A stretch of DNA of 64,000 bases from Actinoplanes lutulentus (GCF_003259845.1 NZ_QLMJ01000014.1:62001-126000), one strand, 5' to 3'. Numbered from the stretch's first letter, positions 1-8,418 are shown. Numbers and translations are program-made. The notes: generated by a model not told the origin, from the letters alone.

Positions 1-32
1 ACCTTAACCGTGCCACATCAGCCGGTGTGAAC

Positions 33-70
33 ACACCCGGCATCAGGCTCGCCTGCCGGACGCCGGGTGT
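33..70. terminator. Stem-loop downstream of the NlpC/P60 gene
   Basis: A 9-bp stem (33-41 with 62-70) encloses a second 5-bp stem (44-48 with 51-55). It lies about 60 bases past the stop of the minus-strand peptidase gene. There is no clear T-tract, so a role as terminator is inferred from position and structure only. Confidence 0.4.
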
Positions 71-130
71 CCGATGGGCTGATGGCCGTTTCGGATGGAA
101 TTTCGGGAGTTTTTATCGACCCAATTCCGA

Positions 131-1816
131 CTATTCGCCAGAGGACGATGTGGACTCGGAAGGCGAAACCGACTCCGCGTTCGCGCTCGCCGCGGAAGAC
201 TCGGCCGCCGCGTCCGACGACTCGACCGCTGCGGGTGACGTGGAGGTCTCCACCGGGTTCGGCGTGGTCTCCGGCTCGCTGGTCGTGGTGGTCGGCGACG
301 GCGCGGTGGTCGTGGTCGTCGGCGTGCTGGGCGACGTGGTCTTGGTGGGCGACGTCGAAGTGCTCGGCGAGGTCGTCTTGGTCGGCGACGTCGACGGCGA
401 GGTCGTCTTCGTAGGCGTCGTCGACGGGGACGGCGTCTTGGACGGCGTGGTCGGCGAAGTTGGTGAAGTCGGCGAGGTCGACGGTCCCGTCGACCTCGTG
501 GGCGACGCCGACGGTGAGGTCGGTGTGGTCCCGGCCGGTGACGTCGGGGTGGTCCCGGCAGGCTCGTCCGGGTCGGGAGCGCCCAGGTCAGGAGCCTCGG
601 TGTCACCCTCGATCGAGCCGAACACCCGGGTGGCCGCGAAGAGCCGGCTCCACCGGACCGGCGTGAGCCGGACGTTCAGACCGGTGCGGGGGGCTTCCAC
701 CATCATGCCCTCGCCCGCGTACATGGCGACGTGGTGAATGCCGGTCCAGCTGTTCGAGGAGCTGAAGAAGAGAAGGTCACCGGGGAGCAGCGAGTACCGC
801 GAGACCGTCTTGTTGCGGGTCTGGCTGAACTGGTCGCGCGACACGCGGTTGAGTGCGTAACCCGCGCCGGACGAGCGGTAGGCCGCGTACATCAGGCCGG
901 AGCAGTCGTACTGATCCGGGCCCTCTTCGGACCACACGTACGGGTCGCCGCGCTGCGCCAGCGCGAACTCGAGCGCCTTGATGGCGCGAGCGTCGGCGCT
1001 GCGACCGGCTTCGGTCCCGGCGAGGTAATCGGTGCCGAGGGCCTGGTCGGCCGCGTTCTGCACGGTTTCGGCGGCGCTCAGCTCGGCCGCGTTGTCCAGC
1101 TCGAGTTTCTGCTGGGCAGCCTGTTTCTGGGCGAGCTGGGCGCTCAGTTTCGTCCACTCGCCGTTGAGCTTCGTGTACTGGCTGCCGGACAGGGTCTGCT
1201 CGTCCAGCGCGAGCTGCGCGGCGGTCTGCGCCGAGTCGAGCAGGCGGGCGGCTGCCTGGTGCACGGTGTCGTCACCGCGCTGGAGCCGGGCCAGCGACTC
1301 GAGGTCGATCAGGCCGGAGCCGGTGGCGCCGGGCGGGAGCGCGGCAGCATCGAGGACCGCGGCGTCAGCGGCCTCGACAGCGGCGGTCTGCGCGGATCGG
1401 AGTGATTCCTGCGCGGCCAGCACCTTCTGATTCGCGGTGGTGACCTGGGTCTGCACGATGTCGCGGTCCTGGCCGACCCGGATCAGCTCGTCGCCGAGCG
1501 TGGCGATCTCAGCGCGGCCCTTTTCCACCTTGGCGACGATGGGGCTGGTCGCGATGCCGGTGATCGAGGTCGCCGGAATGGTCGTGGTGGTGGAGGCCGG
1601 GGCGCCGGGAAGAACAAGGGATCCGAGCTGCGTCGGCCGGGAGCCGCTGTCGGGGATCGAGACCGGGGTGGCGGGTGCGGGGTCGGTCGGCGCGGCCATC
1701 GCGGGGATCGGCTGGAACAGCGCGGCGATCGCCGCGAGCACCGCCGCCGGGTACACGAACGGACGGAGACGCCAAGGTACGAAGCGTGACGATCCGTACC
1801 GCACTGCCTTGGACAT
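131..1816 (-). CDS. Secreted NlpC/P60 (C40) peptidoglycan hydrolase with Thr/Ser/Pro tail
   Basis: This 561-residue protein is probably an exported cell-wall endopeptidase. Residues 1-42 form a signal peptide ending in PAMAA. Residues about 95-285 are Ala/Gln-rich and probably coiled coil, as in RipA-like hydrolases. The NlpC/P60 domain follows at about 285-405, with the catalytic Cys in YDCSGL and the His in GIHHVAMY. The last 150 residues are a low-complexity Thr/Ser/Pro/Lys tail with repeated TSPTKTT-like units, likely a wall-spanning or disordered segment. Such a tail after, not before, the catalytic domain is less usual. The substrate (D-Glu-mDAP link) is family knowledge, not shown here. 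The start follows the only good signal peptide. Confidence 0.9.
   Translation of the reverse strand: MSKAVRYGSSRFVPWRLRPFVYPAAVLAAIAALFQPIPAMAAPTDPAPATPVSIPDSGSRPTQLGSLVLPGAPASTTTTIPATSITGIATSPIVAKVEKGRAEIATLGDELIRVGQDRDIVQTQVTTANQKVLAAQESLRSAQTAAVEAADAAVLDAAALPPGATGSGLIDLESLARLQRGDDTVHQAAARLLDSAQTAAQLALDEQTLSGSQYTKLNGEWTKLSAQLAQKQAAQQKLELDNAAELSAAETVQNAADQALGTDYLAGTEAGRSADARAIKALEFALAQRGDPYVWSEEGPDQYDCSGLMYAAYRSSGAGYALNRVSRDQFSQTRNKTVSRYSLLPGDLLFFSSSNSWTGIHHVAMYAGEGMMVEAPRTGLNVRLTPVRWSRLFAATRVFGSIEGDTEAPDLGAPDPDEPAGTTPTSPAGTTPTSPSASPTRSTGPSTSPTSPTSPTTPSKTPSPSTTPTKTTSPSTSPTKTTSPSTSTSPTKTTSPSTPTTTTTAPSPTTTTSEPETTPNPVETSTSPAAVESSDAAAESSAASANAESVSPSESTSSSGE
290..470 (-). repeat. Degenerate tandem repeats encoding the Thr/Ser/Pro tail of the peptidase
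   Basis: Within the 3' part of the NlpC/P60 gene, short units on the theme gtcggcgacgtcg / ttggtgggcgacg recur and encode SPTKTTSPS-like residues. Copies differ slightly. Such tracts can change length by slippage. Confidence 0.6.
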
Positions 1817-2048
1817 GAGCTCCCCGTCCGCGCGGACCTAGACCGCGCTAGTCGTTCCTTAAGGTTCATACCCCAGGGCGAGGACCGGTGTCGATCGAAA
1901 GAAGGTGAAAACACGCTGAGAAAATTTCGACTTTCCGGTGTCCGTGAAGATCATCGCAGGTGCCGGAGGTAACGCCCCCGCACGTCCCGTGCTTGTTGTC
2001 GGACCCGGCACGTACCCTCGACCACGAGGTTGACGGAAAGGGGCGCAC

Positions 2049-2741
2049 ATGGACGCCGGGCTCAAACGCGAACTCGAGGCGAAGGTCTACGCCGGCGAGC
2101 GGCTGACCCGTGAGGACGGCATCGCGCTCCACGAGTCGGACGATCTGGCCTGGCTCGGCCGGCTGGCCCATCACCGCCGCACCGAGCTGAACGGTGACCG
2201 CGTGTCGTTCACCGTGAACGACCACCCGAACGTACTTGGCGAGCTGACGGCCGCGCTGCCAAACGTGAACCTCGACGAGATGATCGCCGCCGGCGTCGCG
2301 ACGATGCTCTACGGCCACATCGACGAGCCGGGTGACCGGGTCGACGAGGTGCTGCGCCTGCGCGCGCGTCAGGACGAGACCGGTGGCTTCCGCACTTTCG
2401 CCCCGGTGCGCCACGAGTCGGCGATGCCGGCCGAGTCGCTGAAGACGTTCGCCGTCGCCCGCCTGCTCCTCGACAACGTCCCGCACCTCACCGCTCTCTG
2501 GGACTCCCACGGCCTGTCCGTCGCCCAGCTCGCACTGAACTTCGGCGCCGACGACCTGGCCAGCGCGGCGCCTGGAGATAAAGACGAAGCGCCGGATGCA
2601 AAAGACGACCTGCTCGACCTGATCGGCGACGCCGGTTACCAACCGGTCGAGCGAGACGACAGCTTCGAGATCGTTCACGAGCACGACAAACCCATTTCGT
2701 ACGCCGAGCGGCGCAGCGAGCCGCAACGGGTCTGGGCCTGA
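2049..2741 (+). CDS. MqnE-like protein lacking the radical-SAM core (shrunken aminofutalosine synthase)
   Basis: The 230-residue product matches my recollection of actinobacterial aminofutalosine synthase (MqnE, usually about 390 residues) in blocks: the N-terminus (1-61, including LKRELEAKVYAGERLTRED), then 62-76 (VLGELTAALPNV), 85-121 (TMLYGHIDEPGDRVDEVLRL, QDETGGF), 129-170 (ESLKTFAVARLLLDNVPH, AQLALNFGADD) and 186-210 (DDLLDLI, GYQPVER). The segments between are missing in frame, including the CxxxCxxC cluster motif; the protein has no cysteine at all, so it cannot bind a radical-SAM iron-sulfur cluster. The frame is intact with coding-like third positions, and a good ribosome site (AAGGGG) precedes the ATG. 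It may be a decaying gene or a repurposed non-catalytic protein. Whether a full mqnE exists elsewhere cannot be seen. Confidence 0.75.
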   Translation: MDAGLKRELEAKVYAGERLTREDGIALHESDDLAWLGRLAHHRRTELNGDRVSFTVNDHPNVLGELTAALPNVNLDEMIAAGVATMLYGHIDEPGDRVDEVLRLRARQDETGGFRTFAPVRHESAMPAESLKTFAVARLLLDNVPHLTALWDSHGLSVAQLALNFGADDLASAAPGDKDEAPDAKDDLLDLIGDAGYQPVERDDSFEIVHEHDKPISYAERRSEPQRVWA

Positions 2742-2754
2742 CAGGCGGTCCGCG

Positions 2755-3183
2755 ATGACTCAGCAGAGAAACGTGCCCGGTCTGCGGCGTGACGCCGATG
2801 GCCGGCTCGCGACCATCAACGATCTGCTGGGCGCGGCGTTCGCCGGGCTCGCGGTCGGCCTCGTCGTGCTGCTGATCTTCGAGGCGGTGATGGCGCTGAC
2901 CGGACTCGGCGAGTTCGGCGCGTCCAACGGCTGGCTTGTTCTGATCCTGCCGGTCTGGCTTTTCGTCGAGGAGTTCCGGGCCGAGGGCTTCGGCGCGGAC
3001 CGGGTGATCGTCGCCGCCCTCGCCGGCGGTTTCGGCGTCGCGTGCGGGATGTCGGTGGCCGGCCTTGTCTCGTCAGTGGCACCGGCACTGGTCAGCGGCG
3101 TGGCCGGAGCGGCCACCGGTACGGTTCTGTACTGCCTGATCTGGTTCTACGGCCTCCGCTGGCTCGGCCAGCGGTCCGGCTGA
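2755..3183 (+). CDS. Small integral membrane protein, unknown function
   Basis: I do not recognise this 142-residue protein. After a hydrophilic N-terminus it has about four hydrophobic segments (roughly 24-48, 60-72, 83-105 and 108-135). It starts 13 bases after the MqnE-like gene and is followed 12 bases later by a DUF4229 gene, so the three are probably co-transcribed. No catalytic motif is visible. Confidence 0.75.
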   Translation: MTQQRNVPGLRRDADGRLATINDLLGAAFAGLAVGLVVLLIFEAVMALTGLGEFGASNGWLVLILPVWLFVEEFRAEGFGADRVIVAALAGGFGVACGMSVAGLVSSVAPALVSGVAGAATGTVLYCLIWFYGLRWLGQRSG

Positions 3184-3195
3184 GGGAGAGTAAAG

Positions 3196-3510
3196 ATGAG
3201 CCCCGCCATCAAATACACGTTCGGCCGGATCGGCCTGTTCGTGATCGTCTTCGTCGCGCTGTCACCCACTCCGCTGAACATCCTGGTCAAAGCGATGGTC
3301 GCGTTCGTCGCCTCGGCCGGGCTCTCGTTCCTGCTGCTGCGCAAGTGGCGTGACGAGATGGCCGAGCAGCTCGGCACGATCTCCGCGAAGCGCACAGCGG
3401 AAAAGGACCGGCTGCGATCCGCTCTGGCCGGCGACGAGGACGCCGCGGCCGCGGGTGACCGGGTCGTCGCCGCCGACTCGGCCGAGAAAGCACCCGACGC
3501 CCGCTCCTGA
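3196..3510 (+). CDS. DUF4229-type membrane protein
   Basis: The 104-residue protein has two membrane segments (about 10-27 and 31-46) followed by a charged cytoplasmic region with LLRKWRDEMAEQL and a tail rich in Ala and Asp. This is the pattern of DUF4229, which I recall being found beside menaquinone genes in actinobacteria. Its function is unknown. A GGGAG site lies before the ATG. The last ten codons and stop are part of a 35-bp tandem repeat that continues past the gene. Confidence 0.75.
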   Translation: MSPAIKYTFGRIGLFVIVFVALSPTPLNILVKAMVAFVASAGLSFLLLRKWRDEMAEQLGTISAKRTAEKDRLRSALAGDEDAAAAGDRVVAADSAEKAPDARS

Positions 3511-3585
3511 CAAGAGCCGAGAAAGCACCCGGCGCCCGCTCCTGATAAGAGCCGACAAAACGTCCGTCGGTCGCCCCTGATAAGA
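3481..3585 (+). repeat. 35-bp tandem repeat (three units) spanning the DUF4229 stop codon
   Basis: Units start at 3481, 3516 and 3551. Units 1 and 2 are nearly identical (gccgagaaagcacccg... through cctgacaaga / cctgataaga). Unit 3 is diverged. The first unit contains the last codons and the TGA of the DUF4229 gene. The repeat fills the gap to the next gene, the ABC binding protein at 3593. Confidence 0.9.
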
Positions 3586-3592
3586 ACAGGTC

Positions 3593-4528
3593 ATGCGACA
3601 ACGACGTCTGATCAGCACCGCGATAGCCGCGACCGCTCTGCTCCTCGCCGCATCCGGCTGTGGTGGCGAGGAAACCGCGGATCCGACGGTTGCGCCGGCC
3701 GGCTCGTCAGTGGCGTACCCGGTCGCGGTTGGTGCCGTGACCCTGGAGGCCCGGCCGGAGAAGATCGTTTCGCTGAGCCCGACCGCCACCGAGATGCTCT
3801 TCGCGATCGGCGCCGGGCCGCAGGTCACCGCGGTCGACGACCAGTCCACCTACCCGGCCGACGCGCCCAAGACCGACTTGTCGGGCTTCAAGCCGAACGC
3901 CGAGGCGATCGCGGCGAAGGACCCGGACCTCGTGGTGGTCTCCAACGACACCGAGAACATCGTGGCGCAGCTCGACAAGCTGTCCATCCCGGCGTTCGTG
4001 GCGCCGGCCGCGACCACGCTGGACGAGACCTACGACCAGATCAGCGACCTGGGCACGCTCACCGGCCACCGGGCCGAGGCGGACAAGGTCGGCACGGACA
4101 TGGCCGCCAAGATCGACGAGATCGTGAAATCGGTCCCGGCCCGCACCGAGCCGCTCTCCTACTTCTACGAGCTCGGCCCGGAGCTCTACTCGGCCACCTC
4201 GAAAACGTTCGTCGGCTCGGTCTTCACCAGGTTCGGCATGACCAACGTGGCCGACTCCGCCGACCCGACCGGTTCCTTGGGCGGATACCCGCAGCTCACC
4301 CAGGAGTCGCTGGTCAAGGCGAACCCGGACACGATCTTCCTGGCCGACACCAAGTGCTGCCAGCAGTCCGCCGAGACGGTGAAAGCGCGCGCCGGCTGGG
4401 CCGCGGTCACCGCCGTCGAGAAGGGTCAGATCTACGGCCTCGACGACGACATCGCGTCGCGCTGGGGTCCGCGTACCGTCGATCTTGTCCAGGCTGTCGC
4501 CGACGCGGTGAGCAAGGTTCCCGCGTGA
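3593..4528 (+). CDS. ABC transporter substrate-binding lipoprotein (BtuF/siderophore type)
   Basis: The 311-residue protein starts with a lipoprotein signal peptide (lipobox AASGC at about 18-22), followed by a helical-backbone (class III) binding-protein fold: SLSPTATEMLFAIGAG near the start of domain 1 and DLVVVSNDTENIV after it. It should be a membrane-anchored receptor for a metal chelate such as cobalamin, haem or ferric siderophore. It is the first gene of a binding protein-permease-ATPase operon, with the permease start overlapping its stop. No cobalamin riboswitch is visible upstream, where the gap is filled by the 35-bp repeat. The substrate cannot be decided from sequence. Confidence 0.88.
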   Translation: MRQRRLISTAIAATALLLAASGCGGEETADPTVAPAGSSVAYPVAVGAVTLEARPEKIVSLSPTATEMLFAIGAGPQVTAVDDQSTYPADAPKTDLSGFKPNAEAIAAKDPDLVVVSNDTENIVAQLDKLSIPAFVAPAATTLDETYDQISDLGTLTGHRAEADKVGTDMAAKIDEIVKSVPARTEPLSYFYELGPELYSATSKTFVGSVFTRFGMTNVADSADPTGSLGGYPQLTQESLVKANPDTIFLADTKCCQQSAETVKARAGWAAVTAVEKGQIYGLDDDIASRWGPRTVDLVQAVADAVSKVPA

Positions 4529-5583
4529 CCGATCGCCGCGTCGTGGCGCGGCCTGCCGGGCTGCGTCCTGCGTGGCTGGTCGCGGGGGTGCTGTCGGTGC
4601 TGGTCGCGATGCTTCTCGGCCTCGCCTTCGGCTCCGCCCGGCTGCCTCCCGCAAGCGTCGCGGTGGAGATCTTCAATCAACTTCCTTGGGTACGCGTGGA
4701 CAGCGGCCTCAGTGATCGTGAAGTCGCGATCCTGATAAAGTTGCGGCTGCCCCGGGTCGTGCTGGGTCTGCTGGTCGGCGCGATGCTGGCCCTGGCCGGT
4801 GCCGCCTATCAGGGTGCTTTCCGCAATCCGCTGGCCGACCCGCACCTGCTCGGGGTGGCGGCCGGCGCGGGGCTCGGCGTGACAGCGGTGATCGTGCTCG
4901 GTGCCGGCGCCGCCACTGAGCTGCCGGTGGGCGTACCCATGGCTGCTTTTGCCGGTGCGGTGATCGCTGTGGGTCTCACCTGGTTGCTCGGTGCGGCCGG
5001 CAGCCGGGATCGATCGCCGGCCGCGCTGATCCTGGCCGGTGTCGCGGTGTCGGCGTTCCTGTCGGCGGCGCAGACCTACTTACTGCAGCGGCATGTCGAG
5101 TCGTTGCAGCAGGTGTATTCGTGGCTGCTCGGCCGGCTGTCCACCGCCGGGTGGCACGACGTGCTGGTGATCCTGCCGTACGTCGTGGTGACCGGCGTGA
5201 TCGTGCTGGCCCAGCGCCGGGAGTTGGACGTTCTGACCGTCGGTGACGCGGAGGCGGCCAGTCTCGGGCTGCATCCGCAGCGCAGCCGGTACCTGTTGAT
5301 CATCGCAGCGTCGCTGGGTACCGCGGCGGCGGTGTCCGTCTCCGGGCTGATCGGGTTCGTCGGGATCATCGTGCCGCACACCATCCGGTTGCTGACCGGC
5401 CCGAGCTATCGGTCGTTGCTGCCGCTGTCGGTGCTGTTCGGTGCCGCGTTCCTGACCCTGACCGACCTGCTGGCCCGGACCGTCGCCGGTGACGCGGAGA
5501 TCCCGATCGGTGTGGTCACCGCGTTCCTCGGCGCGCCCTTCTTCGTGCTGGTCATGCGCACGATGAAGTCGATGCCGACATGA
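4525..5583 (+). CDS. FecCD-family ABC transporter permease
   Basis: This 352-residue permease has 8-10 hydrophobic segments and the FecCD/BtuC landmarks LRLPRVVLGLLVGAMLALAG, NPLADPHLLGV and, near the C-terminus, GFVGIIVPHTIRLL with a PHxxR coupling motif. The GTG at 4525 overlaps the stop of the binding protein (GTGA); the open frame extends further upstream but that part overlaps the previous gene and is not hydrophobic. It forms the membrane channel for the importer; a homodimer is usual for the family. Confidence 0.9.
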   Translation: MTDRRVVARPAGLRPAWLVAGVLSVLVAMLLGLAFGSARLPPASVAVEIFNQLPWVRVDSGLSDREVAILIKLRLPRVVLGLLVGAMLALAGAAYQGAFRNPLADPHLLGVAAGAGLGVTAVIVLGAGAATELPVGVPMAAFAGAVIAVGLTWLLGAAGSRDRSPAALILAGVAVSAFLSAAQTYLLQRHVESLQQVYSWLLGRLSTAGWHDVLVILPYVVVTGVIVLAQRRELDVLTVGDAEAASLGLHPQRSRYLLIIAASLGTAAAVSVSGLIGFVGIIVPHTIRLLTGPSYRSLLPLSVLFGAAFLTLTDLLARTVAGDAEIPIGVVTAFLGAPFFVLVMRTMKSMPT

Positions 5584-6371
5584 CCGCAGCGATTTCCGTA
5601 CGCGGCCTGACGGTCCGGCTGGACGGCAACCTGATCGTCGACGGTGTTGATCTCGACGTCGCCGAGGGCGAATGGGTGACCGTGATCGGACCCAACGGCG
5701 CCGGTAAGTCCACGGCGCTGCGGGCGATCGGCGGCCTGCTGCCGCACGACGGGGAGATCCATTGGCACGGTACGCCGATCGCCCGGCTGCACCGCCGGGA
5801 ACGCGCGAAGGCGATCGCCACCGTGATGCAGTCGCCCGTGGTCCCGCCGGCCATGGGGGTCTACGACTACGTGCTGCTCGGGCGTACCCCGTACATCCCG
5901 CCGCTGGGCCGTGAGTCGGCCTCGGACCTGGCCGTTGTCGACGAGGTCCTGGCCGCGCTCGACCTGGAGCCGTTCGCCGGGCGCCGCCTCGACACGCTCT
6001 CCGGAGGCGAACGGCAGCGGGTCTTCCTGGCCCGCGCGCTCACCCAGGGCGCCGGCATCCTGCTGCTGGACGAGCCGACCAGTGCCCTCGACATCGGCCA
6101 CCAGCAGGAAGTCCTCGAACTCGTCGACCGGCTGCGCGCCGAACGCGGCCTCACCGTGCTGGCGACCATGCACGACCTGTCGACCGCGGGGGAGTACGCC
6201 GACCGCATGATCCTGCTGGCCGGCGGTCGTGTCGTCGCCTCCGGCACACCCGCCGAGGTGCTGACCGAAGCGAACCTGGCCGAGCACTACCGGGTACGCG
6301 TACGCGTCATCGACGGTGAGCACGGCCCCCTGGTCGTCGCGGTCCGCGGCAACCCGAATGCAACCGTTTAG
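5580..6371 (+). CDS. ABC transporter ATP-binding protein (FecE/BtuD type)
   Basis: The 263-residue ATPase has Walker A (GPNGAGKST), signature (LSGGERQRVFLARAL), Walker B (ILLLDEPTSALD) and the switch His (MHD). It overlaps the permease by ATGA, so the two are translationally coupled. It powers the importer. It is the last clear gene of that operon; fliQ follows 37 bases later. Confidence 0.93.
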   Translation: MTAAISVRGLTVRLDGNLIVDGVDLDVAEGEWVTVIGPNGAGKSTALRAIGGLLPHDGEIHWHGTPIARLHRRERAKAIATVMQSPVVPPAMGVYDYVLLGRTPYIPPLGRESASDLAVVDEVLAALDLEPFAGRRLDTLSGGERQRVFLARALTQGAGILLLDEPTSALDIGHQQEVLELVDRLRAERGLTVLATMHDLSTAGEYADRMILLAGGRVVASGTPAEVLTEANLAEHYRVRVRVIDGEHGPLVVAVRGNPNATV

Positions 6372-6408
6372 CACTCGAAAAACTCTTGATTCGCCCGAAC
6401 AGTTCGTT

Positions 6409-6678
6409 ATGACGGACACGATGGTGGTGGAACTAGCGCTCCAGGCCATGACCATCTCGGCGAAGCTGGCGGCACCGGTGCTGCTCACCGCGCTCGGGGT
6501 CGGCTTCGTGATCTCGCTGTTCCAGTCGGTGACCCAGATCCAGGAGGCGACGCTCTCCTTCGTCCCGAAAGCGATCGCGATCGGGCTCGTCCTGCTGCTC
6601 ACCGGCAACTGGATGCTCCGCGAGATGATGACGTTCACCGAGCAGCTGTACGCCAAGATCCCGCAGCTGCTGGCCTGA
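6409..6678 (+). CDS. fliQ: FliQ, flagellar export-gate protein (isolated gene)
   Basis: The 89-residue product is the usual FliQ size, with two membrane segments (about 12-38 and 50-70) and the family signature VISLFQSVTQIQEATLSFVPK. FliQ is part of the FliPQR gate of the flagellar type III export apparatus. It normally sits between fliP and fliR; here its neighbours are an ABC importer and a VOC protein. No convincing ribosome site precedes the ATG, and a second ATG four codons on is possible. It ends two bases before the stop of the convergent VOC gene. Identification is strong; whether it works in the main flagellum is unknown. Confidence 0.9.
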   Translation: MTDTMVVELALQAMTISAKLAAPVLLTALGVGFVISLFQSVTQIQEATLSFVPKAIAIGLVLLLTGNWMLREMMTFTEQLYAKIPQLLA

Positions 6679-6680
6679 AA

Positions 6681-7445
6681 TCAGGGTGCCAGGATCGCGA
6701 AGCGGCCACCCTGCGGGTCTTCCAGCAGTGCGTACCGGCCCGCCGCGATCGTGGTGGGCCCGTGCACGACCCGGCCGCCGAGCTGGTGTGCGTGCTCGGC
6801 CGCGGCGTCGCAGTCACCCACCGCGAAATAGACCAGCCAGTGCGGCAACAGGTCATCGGGCCACCCCGCACCGGCCATCAGCTGGAAACCGGCGACCGGC
6901 TGCTGGCTGAGCTGGCACAACGCGTACGGCAACCCGCCGATGCTGGTGTCCTGGTACTGCCAGTCGAACACCAGGGCGTAGAAGTTCTTCGCGCCGTCCA
7001 GGTCGCGGGTGTTCAACTCGTTCCAGGTGAGGGCGCCCGGTGCGTTGAAGATCTCGGCGCCGCGCATCATCCCCGGCTCCCACACGCTGAACGGCGCGCC
7101 GGCCGGGTCGAGGAACGCGGCCATCCGGCCCTGATCCATCACGTCGAACGGCGCGACCAGCACTTTCCCCCCGACCGCCTCCACCCGGGCGGCCACCACG
7201 TCGGCGTCGCCGGCGGCGAAGTACGTGCTCCAGGCGGTCTGCTGGCCCTCGCCGAAGAGCGGCCCCGCCCCGGCCACCTGCAGGCCGTTCAGCAGGAACG
7301 TCGTGTATCCACCGAAGTCGTCGCCGGAGACCTCAGCGGTCCAGCCGAACATCTCGGTGTAGAAACGGGTCGCGTCTCCCAGGTCGGCGGTGGCCAGATC
7401 CACCCAGGTAGGCACGCCCGGCGCTGGAACGGTCATGTTCCGCAT
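6681..7445 (-). CDS. Two-domain VOC (glyoxalase/bleomycin-resistance fold) protein
   Basis: The 254-residue protein contains two VOC domains, about 10-125 (PTWVDLATADLGDATRFYTEMFGW) and 135-254 (TWNELNTRDLDGAKNFYALVFDW). This is like the actinobacterial CFP30B-type proteins. These bind metals and small molecules; the substrate is not predictable. An internal start at MTVPAP (codon 4) is equally possible. It is convergent with fliQ. Confidence 0.85.
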   Translation of the reverse strand: MRNMTVPAPGVPTWVDLATADLGDATRFYTEMFGWTAEVSGDDFGGYTTFLLNGLQVAGAGPLFGEGQQTAWSTYFAAGDADVVAARVEAVGGKVLVAPFDVMDQGRMAAFLDPAGAPFSVWEPGMMRGAEIFNAPGALTWNELNTRDLDGAKNFYALVFDWQYQDTSIGGLPYALCQLSQQPVAGFQLMAGAGWPDDLLPHWLVYFAVGDCDAAAEHAHQLGGRVVHGPTTIAAGRYALLEDPQGGRFAILAP

Positions 7446-7531
7446 GGTCGCATTTACATGCTCCGCTCAGAATGAAACTGTCGTTGTTCCGGCTCACCTG
7501 AACCAAATCGGTAACCGGCGACGTAACTATC

Positions 7532-7954
7532 ATGGCGGTCATGATCTTGAGGCCGGTGCGTCGCGACGAGTTGTCCCAGGTCCTGGCGTTCTGGCAGGAG
7601 GCGGCGGAAAACGACGTCCGCCCGGTCGACACCCTCGCGGCGGTCGAGGCCCTCGTCGACCGTGACCCGGACGCGCTGATCGTCGCGGTTCTCGACGAGG
7701 TCGTCGTCGGCACGATCGTGGCCGGATGGGACGGCTGGCGCTGCCATCTGTACCGGCTCGCGGTCGCGCCGTCGCACCGCAGGGAAGGCATCGGCGGCCG
7801 GTTGATCGAGGCGGCCGAGCAGCGGTTCCGCGAGCTGGGCGGTACCCGCGCCGACGCCATGGTCCTCGACCACAACACCAAGGCGCACGGCATCTGGGCA
7901 GCGCACGGCTATTACCAGCAGGGCGAGTGGTCCCGCTGGGTGAAGCCGCTCTAG
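7532..7954 (+). CDS. GNAT-family N-acetyltransferase
   Basis: The 140-residue protein is one GNAT domain with the acetyl-CoA-binding motif A at LAVAPSHRREGIGGRLIEAAE. The C-terminal GIWAAHGYYQQGEWSRWVK is typical of small aminoglycoside- or amine-type acetyltransferases. The substrate is unknown. A second in-frame ATG lies three codons on. The stop overlaps the stop of the convergent gene by 4 bases. Confidence 0.88.
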   Translation: MAVMILRPVRRDELSQVLAFWQEAAENDVRPVDTLAAVEALVDRDPDALIVAVLDEVVVGTIVAGWDGWRCHLYRLAVAPSHRREGIGGRLIEAAEQRFRELGGTRADAMVLDHNTKAHGIWAAHGYYQQGEWSRWVKPL

Positions 7955-8418
7955 TACAGGTGGGTGCGCTCGTCGAGGAAACGCGACGGGGTGCCGCCGA
8001 AGACGCCGATGGCTCCGAATGCGAGGTTCAGCGTGTCGAGGCGGTAGCTCCACTCGCCGTCGCGCAGGTGTGCGATCCGATAGTTGATCTGCCAGCGCAA
8101 CCACTGCCCGGGCGCGAGCAGCACCATCGACCCGCGGTACCACCGGGACGGATTCATGTCCGGCTCGGGGACGAGTTCCACACTCAGCAGCCGACCGGCC
8201 GGGCGCAGCGAGACCCGGGACGGATCCGGCAATTCGCGCCGCAGCGTGAACCGGGGGTCGAAGTCGTCCCACTCCGCCATGTCGATCTCGTGCAGGATCG
8301 GCGTGCCGGCCTCCGGGACCGGAAACGCGATCGGCATCGCATTGCGCCGCGCGGCTGCTTCCCCGCCGCGCGACTGTTTCGTCCATGCAGTTCGTACCCA
8401 CTGGGCGACGATGTCCAC
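7951..8418 (-). CDS. Hypothetical protein, 155 residues
   Basis: I do not recognise this protein. It is rich in Arg, Trp and Pro, has no signal peptide or membrane segment, and contains RYPVE-like beta-strand patterns (MVLLAPGQWLRWQINYRIAHL). The first 27 residues are basic and could be an upstream extension; ATG at codon 28 (MPIAFPVPE) is an alternative start. Coding is supported by third-position GC and by tight convergence with the GNAT gene. Confidence 0.6.
   Translation of the reverse strand: MDIVAQWVRTAWTKQSRGGEAAARRNAMPIAFPVPEAGTPILHEIDMAEWDDFDPRFTLRRELPDPSRVSLRPAGRLLSVELVPEPDMNPSRWYRGSMVLLAPGQWLRWQINYRIAHLRDGEWSYRLDTLNLAFGAIGVFGGTPSRFLDERTHLY

Noticed and set aside
1817..2048. Possible c-di-AMP (ydaO-type) riboswitch upstream of the NlpC/P60 gene
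   Set aside because: Such riboswitches often precede this gene type in actinobacteria, but the conserved core stretches I know are not present in the minus-strand leader.
6396..6406. CGAACAGTTCG before fliQ as a LexA (SOS) box
   Set aside because: Half-sites match but the spacer is one base instead of four.
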